A stretch of DNA of 64,000 nt from Macrotis lagotis (Eukaryota > Chordata > Mammalia > Peramelemorphia > Peramelidae), in assembly GCF_037893015.1 (NCBI RefSeq), contig NC_133659.1:15477279-15541278 (forward strand). Reading direction: 5' to 3'. The position numbers and the translations under genes are program-made. Positions 22,698 to 33,690 of the stretch are shown piece by piece (position 1 is the first letter of the stretch; each line of letters begins with the position of its first letter). The notes under the pieces were generated by a model. The model was not told where the DNA came from and made no database searches. It saw nothing but the letters and a program-made list of their open reading frames with translations.

Positions 22698-23154
22698 CCA
22701 AGGTGGAATGTGCTTTACCTCTTTGGAGGTCTTCAGTTGGGGATTGTATCATTCCTTTTGCCACTGAGCTCCTTTCTAACTTAAAATTCAATGATTCTAT
22801 GGAAGCCTTCCATGATGGTTCAGTCCCATTCTGACATTTCTTTCTTGGTTTTGTAACCTGTCCTGTACAATCTATCACTTGGTTTTTATATAATGATAAT
22901 AAGTCAAGTGGACATCACTGGGAATCTTCCTGCAGAGACTGGCCAACCTCTTGTTGGTTATGCTATTGGGGGAACTGTCTTTGTATTCATGTTGCTCACA
23001 GCAACAGAGATATCTGTAAAGTTAGGGAACCCAAGACCCAGGGAAGCTATAGAGGTGACCAAGTTCACCCAGAACTGAGATTCAACATTGGTCTTTATGC
23101 TTCCAGATACAGGACCTTTGCCCTTTGTCATGCTGTCCAGCAAACCAGGACATG
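22698..23154. other. Unassigned sequence
   Basis: 22700-22800 may be a MAR1-type tail (gagctcctttctaac, aattcaatgattctatgg). The rest is unrecognised. Confidence 0.4.
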
Positions 23155-23315
23155 ATAAATGTCTGACTTTGAAATTAGAAAACCAGTATTCAAAACTTGC
23201 CTCTGACACTGCCTGTATTTAACAATGGGCAAATCATTTTGACTGTTTGGGGTCTATAGATTTTGGAGTTGGGCAAGATTCTGCTAAGGTCCATCCCAAT
23301 TCTTAATTTATGCTG
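23155..23315 (+). repeat. MAR1/MON1-like CORE-SINE
   Basis: attcaaaacttgcctctgac, gggcaaatcattttgac, ggtccatcccaattc tail. Confidence 0.65.
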
Positions 23316-23321
23316 CTGCAG

Positions 23322-23455
23322 AATCAATCATTACACATTGTTTAGTGCTCACTTTTTGTAAGACATCAAAGGTGCAAGGACAAAAGGAAAATGGTCCCTG
23401 TCCTGAAGGATCTTATGTTCTAAAAGTGGAGGCAACATACACACATACAAATGGA
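23322..23455 (-). repeat. L2-like 3' end, reverse strand
   Basis: aatcaatcattacacattg, agacatcaaaggtgcaagg, gtccctgtcctgaaggatc, ttctaaaagtggaggc. Confidence 0.5.
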
Positions 23456-24244
23456 ATGTACAGAAGTTTGGGGAAAGCCACTGTGGAGATCAAAAAGGGA
23501 GATACACAAACACACACCTATATATCTGTGTGCTTGTATATAAATTAATTTCCAAACAGCACCTGCTTGCTGGGAATTCCTGAACTGAGAGAAGGAAAAG
23601 GACTCTTCCAGTGTATCAGCCTGTCGCACATGAACCTCATTTCCCAGTTCTCTGAGAAACTATGACAGAGAATCATTACCCTTGAAATGGGTTTGCATAG
23701 TATAAAAACAGCAGTGTCTCCTCTCCACTCAATGACTGTGCTAATGATTCTGAGAGTTCTCTGGTAAAAAGGGATGGAGAATTTCCACACTGTTCCCTAA
23801 AGACAATACTGAACTCCATCCTTGGCAAATGACCCCAACAATGTAACAGGAATACGGCATGGGGTGTTAGGATGGGAAACTCTAATTGGAATCAATTCAT
23901 TCTCCATAATCATCCCTGTGGTATTTGAAGCAAATGCAGGTTAATGGTAATGATCTTAATTTTTTGTTAATTAAATTAAGGACATAATCTAGCTATTTTT
24001 CATCACTGAGATAATAAATGACTTGAGGATGAAACACCTTTGACTGAAGTGAACCCTGAGTCCCAGAATTCCATTGACCTATTCTTAATGACCAAAGAGA
24101 GGTCAAAAAGTGGTTCATTAGTATCTAGAGACAACAAACATTAACGTATTCTGGCAAAACACAGATAGAAACAATCAAGACCAGGGTACCGAGAAGAAGC
24201 TGATCTAATGTGGATGGTTATTTATTGAGTCTTGGTGTAGAGGG
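23456..24244. other. Unique sequence with candidate conserved core
   Basis: 23870-24060 is AT-rich and repeat-free, with gttaattaaattaagg and aggttaatggtaatgatc, dense in TAAT cores. Inferred candidate only. Confidence 0.3.
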
Positions 24245-24560
24245 CAGCATGGCAAAGGGCAAAGGCCTTCGGATTGGAAGCAGACCAATGTCGAATCTCA
24301 CTTCTGGGTGAACTAAGTCACATCATATAACTTCTCTGGATCTTAGATTACCTAATTCTTTTTTTAGGTTTTTTTCAGGGCAAATGGGGTTAAGTGGCTT
24401 ACCCAAGGCCACACAGCTAGGCAATTAATAAGTGTCTGAGGCCATATTTGAACTCAGGTAATCCTGACTCCAGGGCCAGTACTCTATCCACTGCACCACC
24501 TAGCCGGTCGATTGCCTAATTCTTAAATAAATTCTTAAATAAATCCTGTATGCCATAATT
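24245..24560 (+). repeat. Old CORE-SINE split by a younger SINE
   Basis: agggcagcatggcaaagg, gcaaaggccttcggattgg, gtcacatcatataacttctc form a decayed head and core. The copy is interrupted at 24361-24509 and the flanking text resumes afterwards. Confidence 0.5.
24361..24509 (-). repeat. WSINE1-like CORE-SINE with TSD
   Basis: tttttaggtttttttcaggg, cccaaggccacacagctagg, accacctagccgg end. Near-identical 15-bp repeats gattacctaattctt (24346-24360) and gattgcctaattctt (24510-24524) flank it. Confidence 0.95.
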
Positions 24561-25134
24561 TCACATTTATCAATGGACACTAAAGACCACTCAGCTATGG
24601 TCTAGCCCCAGAGTGGCCAGGGCTAGGGAAAGCCTAATGATGACAAGGAAACAGCAGGTCCCTTTTTTTTAGTAACTACCTCAGAGAGTCTCTCTATTTG
24701 GAGGTTATTGAGGGCAAGAATATGACCCAGAGAAGATCCCTAGACATTTGACTCAGATTTTTTCTATCTGTCTCAGACTTTGCTCCAATATTAATACATC
24801 CTACTTACTACTCTGAGGCACTTAAGAGAAGTCGAGAAGTCTTGATCTATCCTGATCTTGAGCCAAGGTTCAAAAATCAGCCTTGGTCCCACAATTAGCT
24901 TCTTGCTTTCCAGTTGTCTCAAACCCATGAAATATCAAACAATTGTACAGAATGGGGCAGGAAAGGTGTGCCCCTTCAGTCTGACCCAGGTAATATTGAG
25001 GGTTCCGACATGAACAGCCAGGAAACTCATCAGCCAAACTAGCTACAAATTTTTCAGCTAAATAAATAATATTTAAAGTTAAACCTTTCTCAGAGTGTTC
25101 TGCTAATCAAATGAGATAATATAAGCAAAGTGAT
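24561..25134. other. Unassigned intergenic sequence
   Basis: Nothing recognised. Confidence 0.45.
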
Positions 25135-25167
25135 CTGTGTGTGTGTGAGTGTGTATGTGGGGGGGAT
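25135..25167. repeat. (TG)n microsatellite
   Basis: Short imperfect TG run ending in a G tract. Confidence 0.85.
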
Positions 25168-25264
25168 AGGGAAGTGTGGGTGTCAGTGTACAAACACAAA
25201 CTCATTGGAATATTGGGGACTGGTTCCTTCTTTTAAGCACACAGGACTTAATAATGAGGTATGG

Positions 25265-25442
25265 GTGAATAGTGTACTAAACTTCAGTCAAGAAAATCTA
25301 GATTCAGGTTTCATATCAGATATTTTGACTTGTGTGACCCTGGGCAAGTCATTTCATCTTAGGACCTCAATTTCTCCATTCAAAGGGTTGAGCTCAGTGA
25401 CATAAAAAAATCCCTTCCAGGTGCAAATCCACGGTTCCATGA
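25265..25442 (+). repeat. MAR1/MON1-like CORE-SINE
   Basis: gtgaccctgggcaagtcatt, cctcaatttctccattc, tcccttccaggtgcaaatcc, ggttccatgat tail. Confidence 0.75.
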
Positions 25443-25616
25443 TATTATCAGATTGAAATTCAGTGATGAAATCACACCAAGCAAAAGGACACATAAAAAA
25501 AACATGATGTGGAAAAGACAGTTCCGAAATTCCAGTTGGACCCAAAGTACAATGAAGATGACAACCTCTTTCTCTCGAGAAAGGCTTGATCTCTTAATAA
25601 AGGAGTATAATTTCAG

Positions 25617-25960
25617 TCCCTTAGAATCAGAAGAGACCTCAGCTATCCTCCAGCTCAATCTCCTACTCATGAAGGAATCTTTCCTACAGCATCCCTAATG
25701 GCATCAGCATTCATCTTGAGCTCCAGCACATCCAAAGCTGGACAGCTCCTGATGTTCCAAGCAGTATATTCCAATGGCTAACAATTCTTAGCTCTTCTTA
25801 TGTTGACCTGAAATCTGCCCCACTCTGATTTCTATCAAATGGTCTGGGATCCATTTGTCTTCTGGGGTTCCATAGAACAATACTCCTTCTTGAATGTGAC
25901 AGTCCTTTAATACCTGAAAAGAGCTTTCATGGCAGCCCGTTAAGCAACAAGGAGTCGCCA
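25617..25960 (-). repeat. L3/CR1 3' UTR fragment, reverse strand
   Basis: agaatcagaagagacctcag, ctcaatctcctactcatg, gacctgaaatctgccccac, tgtgacagtcctttaatacctg and gagctttcatggcagccc follow the reversed L3-type 3' UTR. Confidence 0.65.
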
Positions 25961-26282
25961 GACTGGACATCACATCACTCTAGACAATCTTAAGATGAAG
26001 TAATGAAGGAGATCCATGAAAGTCAGATGAAAAGACAAGAAGGAGAATGATCTTGCTATCAGAGGATTGGTCTGAAAGAGATTTTTCTCCCTTCCCTGCC
26101 TATTTATTATTTGTGGGGAAAAAAGATAGTTCTTCATCTATGATATTGTAATGGATTACTGGAGGGAAAAAAAGTTGTGATTTCCAACTATGGTTAAAAG
26201 AACAAAGATAGAAGAATGTCCCCAAAAGGAAGGGAAGCTACTGCCTAGTTTTCAAACTCTAAAACCATGGCAACCAACTAGT

Positions 26283-26676
26283 ATATATTAAGCACCTACT
26301 ACGTATTGGGGATACAGAGAGTGGCAAAAAATAGTTCTTGTTCTCAAGAAAATCATAGTCTAGTGGAGAAGACAACATTGAAGTTGTTAGGTACAAATAA
26401 GATAGATGAGATCAATTGGAGAAGAGTTTTCCAGGAATGGGCTGTCACTAAAAACACTTGGATTCTAGAGATGCAATTCTGACTTCAAGGAATCTCAAGG
26501 AGGTCCGTGTTAATGAATTTCAGAGTAGATGGAGTAAGGCATTAGAAGACTAGAAAGGTAAGACAGAGAAAGGTTTCAAAGGGTTTTCAAAGTCAAACCA
26601 AAAATTTCACATTTGATCTAGAGATAATGGGGATCCACTGAAGTTTATTGAAAAGGGGATGATACTGTCTAACAAA
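26283..26676 (-). repeat. L2-like terminus with extended body, best copy
   Basis: tattaagcacctactacg, ggggatacagagagtgg, gttctcaagaaaatcatag, ggagaagacaac, then body motifs gactagaaaggtaagac, ttgatctagagataatggg and tgaagtttattgaaaagggg. About 390 bp, the longest copy in the window. Confidence 0.65.
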
Positions 26677-26867
26677 ACACATATGGAGATAGTTTATTAT
26701 AAAACAAAAATAGTATGAATGGTTTGCTTTTTGTGTTGGGATATTTCAATGAATCTATGACCTCAACAGTTCCTGATATGCTTATGTCAGTGCAGCACTC
26801 AGTCTGTCCATCTCTTTTCTCTTGTTCCAAAACAATAGCTGACTCTCAGATCACTATCAGCTATTAA

Positions 26868-26995
26868 AGTGCTTTCTACATGTGTCCTCATTGGTACATT
26901 ATTATAAACCTGTGATTCAGATATGACATAGATATTATTTCTATGTTCGTTTTCCAGATAAGAAAAATAAGGTTCAGGGATTTTGTAGACCTGGC
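26868..26995 (-). repeat. MIR-like fragment, reverse strand
   Basis: gtgctttctacatgtgtcctc, ttccagataagaaaaataagg, decayed core. Confidence 0.55.
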
Positions 26996-27002
26996 CCATG
27001 AT

Positions 27003-27180
27003 CATAGGAGCATAGAGTTAGGATTCACAGGAATCTTGAAGGCCAAGGAGTCTTACCCCATAATGGGAAACTGAGGACCAGAGAGATTAAGTGAGTAACC
27101 CAGTATTATATAACTAGTAAAAGAAGCATGATTTGAACCCAAGCTGGAGTGGACTCTAAGGTTCTTTTCACCAGAGTACA
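27003..27180 (-). repeat. MAR1/MON1-like CORE-SINE, reverse strand
   Basis: agcatagagttaggattcac, gggaaactgaggaccagag, gtgagtaacccagtattat, tttgaacccaagctgg. Confidence 0.7.
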
Positions 27181-27335
27181 TACTGCAATTCATGTGACAC
27201 CCAGTTTTTAGATGTATGGGGTCTTCACAATAATCTTTATGCCATTTCTCAGACTCCAGTTATCATTTATAATAGGCTCCATGATAACCAGACCTTGGTT
27301 CTCCAGTGCCCTATGACTCCCAACAAATTCATTCC

Positions 27336-27480
27336 TCAATCAATGCATCAATAATCATTTATTAATTAAGCAACCAGGGTGTACACGGTATTACTAGATG
27401 CAGTGAAGATAGATAAAAATGGAATAGAACCCACCCACAAAGGGATCATATTCTATTAGTAGAAGTCATCCAACAATGAA
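27336..27480 (-). repeat. L2-like 3' end, reverse strand
   Basis: tcatttattaattaagcaacc, gatgcagtgaagatag, tcatattctattag. Confidence 0.5.
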
Positions 27481-27544
27481 AAAGCCTAGACTCTAGTCAA
27501 AGGATCCAGGTTCAAATCCTCAGCTTTAGGCTCAACTTAAGCCC

Positions 27545-27745
27545 CAAATTGTACAAGAAACCTCTCCCATTCAATTTTTATCAAAGGGTCTTCTCTGTGA
27601 GATTGCCCTGTTCGTCTTGTTTAGAACATGTTTGCACTTCATTGCTTGTATATTCTCTCCCCCATTAGACTGTGAGCTCAAGGTCAGGGACTATCTTTTG
27701 TTTTTCTTTGCATGGTAAATCAGCACAATGCCAGGCAAGATAATA
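27545..27745 (+). repeat. L2 3' end
   Basis: aacctctcccattcaatttt, ctcccccattagactgtgagc, tcaaggtcagggactatc, cagcacaatgccaggcaag. Confidence 0.8.
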
Positions 27746-28003
27746 GGAAAAAACCTCTAGCATATTGGGTCCAACTCATGAACAAGAATAGGAGCAGATG
27801 TATAGTTCAGTCTATACTGATGAATGAAATAATCAATTAGTAAGCCTTAAGTTTCAGAATTTAAGACCAATGACATTTTCATGTTAAAGAGAGTAGGATG
27901 GACATATTTATTTCAAAGTAAAGATTTAATATCTGCTCATAATTATTTATATAAAAGTATATATGCTCAGATCAGAAAAATTATAACATAACATTGTAAA
28001 ATT

Positions 28004-28135
28004 ATGGGGCAGCTAGGTGGCACAATGTACAGAGTATGTTCCTGGTGTCAGGAGGAACTGAGTTCAAATATGACCTCAGACACTTGATACTTAATAGCTG
28101 CATAACCTTGGGCAAGTCACTTAAAACCTCCAAAA
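28004..28135 (+). repeat. WSINE1-like CORE-SINE with TSD
   Basis: ggggcagctaggtggcac, tcaggaggaactgagttc, cttgggcaagtcacttaa, truncated A-poor tail. acattgtaaaatt (27991-28003) and acattataaaatt (28136-28148) flank it. Confidence 0.93.
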
Positions 28136-28382
28136 ACATTATAAAATTGCCACAATATTTTATATTATTTTCATTTTAGTATTATAATGTCTGAGGCAAA
28201 GAGAACAATGAGAAGTCCATTGGCACAGTTCTGGTGATGTGGATCTGAGCTGGGTTTGGTGGTTATTTGAACAGAGGTTTCCACCAGGATCTTCCTTTAT
28301 CAATGTATGTGCAGGTCACTCTAGGCTCCAGCCTGTGGGGGCAGGATGGAGGAGTCAAAAGGAGCCTATCCTGGTATGGAGG

Positions 28383-28615
28383 TGAATGAAATATTGGACA
28401 TGAAAACAGAAAGACTTAAATTCAAATCCATCCTCAGACACTATTTGTGTGATCCAAGGTTAGTGACGTAACCTCTTTTTTCCTGAGTTTCCTCAACTAT
28501 TAAGTAGGAATAAAAATAATACAACTTATTTCAGAGAGTTGCTGTAAGGATCAGATGAGATAATATTTAATATTTGTAGAGTATTAGCAAACTTTAAAGG
28601 ACTATATAACAATCA
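28383..28615 (+). repeat. MIR/Ther-2-like CORE-SINE, near full length
   Basis: aaattcaaatccatcctcag, agtttcctcaactattaag, gagagttgctgtaaggatc, agatgagataatatttaa, agcaaactttaaagg. Confidence 0.8.
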
Positions 28616-28964
28616 GCTTATTGATATTATATAAGATCTCATTTTGCCTATTATCTTCTGATTACAATAAAATATTTGATTCAATAAAATAAAATTCTCC
28701 CTTTAGGACTGCTCTTCACAGGCGACAAGGTTTTGCTCATGTATATATTAAGATTATGTAAGATTCTTGATATAGGCAGCCAAAGGCACAAAGTTACCCA
28801 ATAACCCTCTGCTTCTGAATATTAACCATGGCATAAAACAAGGAGAGTTCTTTTCGCCAAAAATCTATTACCAGTGATGGCTTGAATACAATGAGTGGAC
28901 TAAAAAAAAATCCAGAAATATGCTCAGAGAATAAAGGATGGGATCTATATTAAAAGTGAAGGAT

Positions 28965-29088
28965 TTGCACTGGCCTTGGAGTCAGGAGTACCTGAGTTCA
29001 AATCCGGCCTCAGACACTTAATAATTACCTAGCCGTGTGGCCTTGGGCAAGCCACTTAACCCCATTGCCTTGCAAAAACTAAAAAAAA
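28965..29088 (+). repeat. WSINE1-like CORE-SINE, 5'-truncated, first of a tandem pair
   Basis: Begins inside the head at ttgcactggccttggagtc, then acttaataattacctagc, ccattgccttgcaaaaac and poly-A. It is bounded by aaaagtgaaggat at 28952-28964 and again at 29089-29101. Confidence 0.96.
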
Positions 29089-29102
29089 AAAAGTGAAGGA
29101 TA

Positions 29103-29255
29103 GGGGTGGCTAGGTGGCATAGTGGATAAAGCACCGGCCTTGGAGTCAGGAGTACCTGGGTTCAAAGCCGGTCTCAGACACTTAATAATGACCTAGCTGT
29201 ATGGCCTTGGCCAAGTCACTTAACCCCATTTGCCTTGCAAAAAAACCTAAAAAAA
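29103..29255 (+). repeat. WSINE1-like CORE-SINE, full length, second of a tandem pair
   Basis: ggggtggctaggtggcatag through tttgccttgcaaaaaaacc. Bounded by tgaaggata at 29094-29102 and 29256-29264, the same target motif that bounds the preceding copy. Confidence 0.96.
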
Positions 29256-29288
29256 TGAAGGATAACAGATAATGAGCTTAATGCTGGC

Positions 29289-29575
29289 TTTCTTACTATT
29301 CTTAATTCATGACATTCCATCTCCAATCTCCAGATCTTTGCATCAACTGCTCCTCATGCTTGCAAAGTCCTCCCTCTTTGCCTATCTCTTAAAATCTTTA
29401 TTTTCCTTTAAAGTCCAGTTTAAATGTTTTCCTACAGGAGGCCTTTTCTGTTATTGCAAGAAAGTGGTTCACCTCCCCACAAAAATTACTTTATATCTTC
29501 ACTCGTGCAATTGATTAAATGTTATAAAGAACATGAAACCACCACCGATATACTTTGTTTATATTTTATTTACAT

Positions 29576-29576
<1 letters not shown>
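29289..29576 (+). repeat. L2 3' region
   Basis: atctccagatctttgcatc, aaagtcctccctctttgcc, tttaaagtccagtttaaatg, aggaggccttttctg follow the L2 3' UTR. Confidence 0.75.
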
Positions 29577-29610
<34 letters not shown>

Positions 29611-29618
29611 TGTGTGTA
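29577..29618. repeat. (TA)n microsatellite with a TG end
   Basis: About 15 TA units followed by tgtgtgt, inside the L2 terminus. Confidence 0.95.
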
Positions 29619-29833
29619 CACATGGATATGGGATATTTCAAAGATGTCAGACACTTGTCTGCCAGCCCCAAGTGATCTACCAAGTGCGTCAGAACTACAA
29701 CAAATAATTCTAAGTGTAAAATATTTGCCAAAATAAATAAAAATACAATAGAATGTAGATAATTCTAATATGTGGTTGTCTAAGTCAATATGAACCCATA
29801 GAAATCCTTATGTATGGCTCCATTTCACAGCCC

Positions 29834-30040
29834 TGGAGTAGTGAATAGAAAGCTGTCCTCAGAGTCAGGAAGACCTAGACACAAACACAACCTCCAACAC
29901 ATACTAACTGTGGGACCTTGGATGAAATTTTTAACCTCTTAGCATTCTAGAAACCTTTCTCAGACTCCGGATTACGGAGAAAGTGCTGGCCTGCCTTGAT
30001 GGAGGAAGCTTCTCACAGACATTCCCTAATCAATGAAATG
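29834..30040 (+). repeat. CORE-SINE with alternative tail, copy 1
   Basis: Head ctggagtagtgaatagaaagc, core tgtgggaccttggatg, then a distinct tail: cggagaaagtgctggcctgc, tggaggaagcttctcac, tcaatgaaatgacaag. Same tail as at 54583-54805. Confidence 0.75.
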
Positions 30041-30194
30041 ACAAGTTGTTTACCTAGATAAAATATAAGCATCCTGAAGGCAGGTACTATTTTAAAAAAT
30101 GTATCCCTAGCACCTAGGTCAGCTCCTAACCTTCTAAGACCAATTGCCTGAACTGGTCACCTGTATGGATCAGTCACTTGCACTGAGGTCTCTT

Positions 30195-30735
30195 CCTGCT
30201 CCAACCCATTATCCACTCAGTTGCCAAGACACTTTTCCTGAAGAAGAGACCCACCCATTTCACCATGCCCCCTCCCCACATACTCAGTGAACTCAGGGAC
30301 TCCCTATTATCTCTTCTGCTTGCCATGGTCTCCTTCCTAACTTTCCAGTCTTCTTATATTTTGCTCTGCCCCCCCACACACACACACTATAGTGTAGCTA
30401 TAGTATACTTTCTGCCATTTCCTCTGGATTCTCCAATTCCCAGATCTATGGGTTGTCCTGACTCTGTCCCATATCTGGAAAGCTCTCCTTCCTTACCACT
30501 CCCTCTTAGAAACTCCTATTTTTTTCAAGACTCAGAACAGTCACCAACTCCAGGGGCTTTTTCCAGTACTTCCATCTTCTAGTGCCTTCCATCGAACTTG
30601 TATTTATTTATTTATTCATCTACATGTTTGCTCCACAATTAGAATGTAATTCTTAAGGGTAGAAATTGTTTTAGGTTTTCTTTCCAACCTTGATGTTTAA
30701 CACAGTATCTTACAGAAAGCAAGTATTAATGAATG
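30195..30735 (+). repeat. L2 3' region, the longest with an intact terminus
   Basis: gctccaacccattatcc, gtctccttcctaactttcc, ggaaagctctccttccttacc, aagactcagaacagtcacc, tagaatgtaattcttaaggg, then acagtatcttacagaaagc and tgaatgtttgttt. Confidence 0.85.
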
Positions 30736-31130
30736 TTTGTTTATTGGATAGTGGAACTCATTCCCTGGCACCTGTGGATAGGATCTGGGTGCTCAAGAAT
30801 CCAGGTGGGACCATTAGAGATGGGGTCTTTGTCTGTCCAGTTCTGCTCTTTAATATTCAGTGGGAAATTATCTTTGAAGGATTACTTGTTACCTACCATA
30901 TTTTCCTCAAGGATAACTCCATGCCTTTGTGGCACATTTTCGTAAAAGTTTTATAAAGCTGAGATACTGGGCTTATGAATTGGGAGGTGTTGATGCCCTA
31001 TTGATTCAAAAGGAGAATAAGATCTCTATATTCTCTTGATTCAAAAGGCTACTGACACCTTTTGGGAGTAATCCTTAGTTTCATTCAAATCTCACTTTCT
31101 ATATAATCTCTCCCCAATGTCTGCTGTCCA
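30736..31130. other. Unassigned intergenic sequence
   Basis: No repeat recognised. Two overlapping open frames (88 and 70 residues) in this strand lack motifs. Confidence 0.4.
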
Positions 31131-31345
31131 CTCATTTCAGTTGTCTACAATTCTTTATAACCTCATTTGGGGTATTCTTGGTAAAGATAGTGGAGTGATT
31201 TGCCATTTTCTTGTTCAATTCATTTGATAAGGAAACTGAGGCAAAAAAGGTTAAATGACTTGCTCAGAGTCACATAACTAATAAGTATCTGGTGTCTGAT
31301 TTGAACTTACAAAGATAAGCATTCCTGACTTGAGTCCAGCAGTCT
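31131..31345 (-). repeat. RTE-tailed CORE-SINE, reverse strand
   Basis: ctcatttcagttgtctac, cctcatttggggtattcttgg, gatttgccattttcttg, gacttgctcagagtcac, gtctgatttgaac. Confidence 0.85.
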
Positions 31346-31566
31346 CAATTATTTTGTGGGGATTTTTTTATTTTCATATGTGTGTGTGTATGTGTGTAAG
31401 TAAATGTCTCCATCATCCAGATCGTAAGGATGTTAATTTTTTTCTTTATCTAGTGCCACTTCATCTAGTACCACGACTAGCATATAAGAGATGCATAATA
31501 AATATTTGTTATCTGATTGATCCATGACTTTTTCTCATGTTTTTATTATCTTCTGTTCTTTGAGAT

Positions 31567-31815
31567 AATAATACCTAGCGTCTGTATTATAGTTTAAGTT
31601 TTACAAAGCACCTCACAAATGCTATCTAATTTGATACTTGGAACAATACTGGGTGATAGATCATATTATTTCCCCTATTTGACAGATGAGAAAATTGAGG
31701 CAAAAAAACTAAGAGTTAGAGAGCAAGTGTCTAAGAAGACATCTGAACTCAAGTCTTCCTTATTCAACATCCAGAGCATCTATCCAGTGATCTACAGCTC
31801 CATTTGGCTGCCCTA
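31567..31815 (-). repeat. MIR/Ther-2-like CORE-SINE, reverse, near full length
   Basis: ttttacaaagcacctcac, gacagatgagaaaattgagg, cttccttattcaacatcc, catttggctgccc head. Confidence 0.8.
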
Positions 31816-31849
31816 GCTCTGTTGGAAATCACTGCTTTCATGTTTTTAT

Positions 31850-32020
31850 AGCATCTAGGAATCTTGGAGAAAATATCTCAGTGATTATCTAGTCTAATCA
31901 TAATCAGACAAGAATTCCCTCTATATTATGACTAACAAGTAGTGGTCCACCTTTGCTGGATATGGGGAGGAATGCACTCTTTTATCAGCCCATTTCACTT
32001 TTGTGATAGCTCAGAATGAT
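31850..32020 (-). repeat. L3/CR1-like 3' UTR fragment
   Basis: ctcagtgattatctagtc, gacaagaattccctctat, tcagcccatttcac follow the reversed L3 3' UTR. Heavily decayed. Confidence 0.5.
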
Positions 32021-32182
32021 GTCATGGCCAGTACACATTTCTACTGTATGTTTTTATTCAATCCCAGCTGCTTTACTTGATTCCATCTTCTTCGGTGTCA
32101 TTCCTAATTTCTCCTAATATGTACTGAGATATTAAGAGCAGAATTTATCATCAGCTCCACCATCCTCAAAAATTAGATCCTA

Positions 32183-32317
32183 GGGGCAGCTTAGGTGGCT
32201 CAATGGATAGAGCACTGAGTTCAAATCTGGCCTCAGACACTTAATAATTACCTAGCTGTGTGGCCTTGGGCAAGTCACTTAACCCTTGCAAAAACCTAAA
32301 AAAAAAAACTAAAAAAA
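32183..32317 (+). repeat. WSINE1-like CORE-SINE with internal deletion
   Basis: ggggcagcttaggtggctc, then gagcactgagttcaaatc: the usual ggccctggagtcaggaggacc segment is missing. acttaataattacctagct and a long A tail follow. Short gatccta repeats flank it (32176-32182, 32322-32328). Confidence 0.93.
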
Positions 32318-32329
32318 ATGGGATCCTAA

Positions 32330-32490
32330 GATCATAGATCTGGAGCTTGGGGCCCCAGATGTGACCAAGTCATCCCACATTCTAGAGATATGGAAAATTA
32401 AGCTCTTAGAGATAAGGCAGCTCATTTGTATAATTTAAGTAGCAACTAGGAGAGTCAGAATTGTAACTCTGAACCCATGAACTCAAGTTC
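32330..32490 (-). repeat. MAR1/MON1-like CORE-SINE, reverse strand
   Basis: gatcatagatctggagctt, gtcatcccacattctagag, aactaggagagtcagaatt. Confidence 0.55.
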
Positions 32491-32527
32491 ATTGTGGTTT
32501 CCATTGGACCAGCTTCTCTCCCCTCAT

Positions 32528-32790
32528 TAGTCAGTCAATAAATATTAATTAAGTGCCTACCTTTGGGTCAGCCACTGAGTCAAGTCCTAGAACTGCAGAC
32601 GAAGGCAAAAAAAAAATAGTTCCTACTTTTGAGGAGCTCACAGTCTGACAGTCTGATGGGGAAGATAAAATATAAGCTACTATGTACAAATAAGATAAAG
32701 AAGTCAATAGACAGAAATGAAGGAGACTTTGGACCACTCTAAGATTTCTGGAGGTTATAAAAAGATGGAGGCAAAAGCAGGAGGCAGTTA
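32528..32790 (-). repeat. L2-like terminus with extended body, reverse strand
   Basis: tcaataaatattaattaagtgcc, gaactgcagacgaaggc, ttgaggagctcacagtctg, tggggaagataaaatataagc. Confidence 0.65.
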
Positions 32791-32853
32791 GGTGAGGGCT
32801 GTAGACCATTGGATTTAGAGTGAGGAAGACTGGAGTTCAAATGTCTTCCTGAG

Positions 32854-33001
32854 GGGCAGCTAGGTTGCACAGTGGATAGAGCACCGGCCCTGGAGTCAGG
32901 AGGACCTGAGTTCAAATCAGACCTCAGACACTTAATAATTACCTAGCTGTGTGGCCTTGGGCAAGTCACTTAACCCCATTTGCCTTACAAAAAACTAAAA
33001 T
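32854..33001 (+). repeat. WSINE1-like CORE-SINE, perfect 15-bp TSD
   Basis: Full length from gggcagctaggttgcac to tttgccttacaaaaaac. Identical aaatgtcttcctgag repeats lie at 32839-32853 and 33002-33016. Confidence 0.97.
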
Positions 33002-33017
33002 AAATGTCTTCCTGAGT

Positions 33018-33341
33018 AGGGTAAGATGATGATGATGGTGTTTGGTCTTCATTCTCAAATAAGATTTTAACATGGGGGAGATGATGCCAAGACAAGCATA
33101 TGAAACAGATTTGAGTGAAGGGGTGCTGTGCTAAGTCACCAGCCTCATTTTCTTCCCCAGAGTCATCTGGGTCCAGTGAGGAAATAGGAATCAGGACATT
33201 GGAAATGGTCCTGGATTTGAGGTAATCAGTGACTTGCCCAAGGTCACACAGCTAGTAAGTATCAACTGTCTGAAACTGGATTCAAACTTCTTTCCTGACT
33301 CTAAGGTCAATGTTCTATCTACCATGCTACCTAGCTCCCTC
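33018..33341 (-). repeat. Composite ~320-bp CORE-SINE, copy 2
   Basis: tgatgatgatggtgtttgg, gagatgatgccaagacaagc, ctaagtcaccagcctcat, gacttgcccaaggtcacac, accatgctacctagctccc. Confidence 0.85.
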
Positions 33342-33618
33342 ATGTAAGATGTTAACTGGAAACTGAAGGAAGTCAGCAGGCAAAGATGAAGATGGAGAGG
33401 TTTTGATCTCTCTAAAAACAGTGGGGAAATCTTTAAAAAAATTTTTTTTGCTAATTGCTGCCCTTTCTCCATAACTAGCTTTTGACAAGACTCCACATTT
33501 ACCCAAATTCCATTTTATAATGGCATCCCACTGTGTAAAAAGTAAATTGTTATTTTAGTATGCAATAATTTACTGAAATCTTTTTGTATTTCTATTATCA
33601 TTCAAAATGTTAGCTCCT

Positions 33619-33690
33619 CTGTCTCTGTTTCTTTCTGTCTCTCTGTCCATGTCTTTGTCTGTCTGTCTGTTTCTCTCTCCCTCTCTCTCA
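33619..33690. repeat. (CT)/(GTCT)n microsatellite
   Basis: Imperfect tctctgtc / gtctgtctgtc / ctctctccctctc run. Confidence 0.9.
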
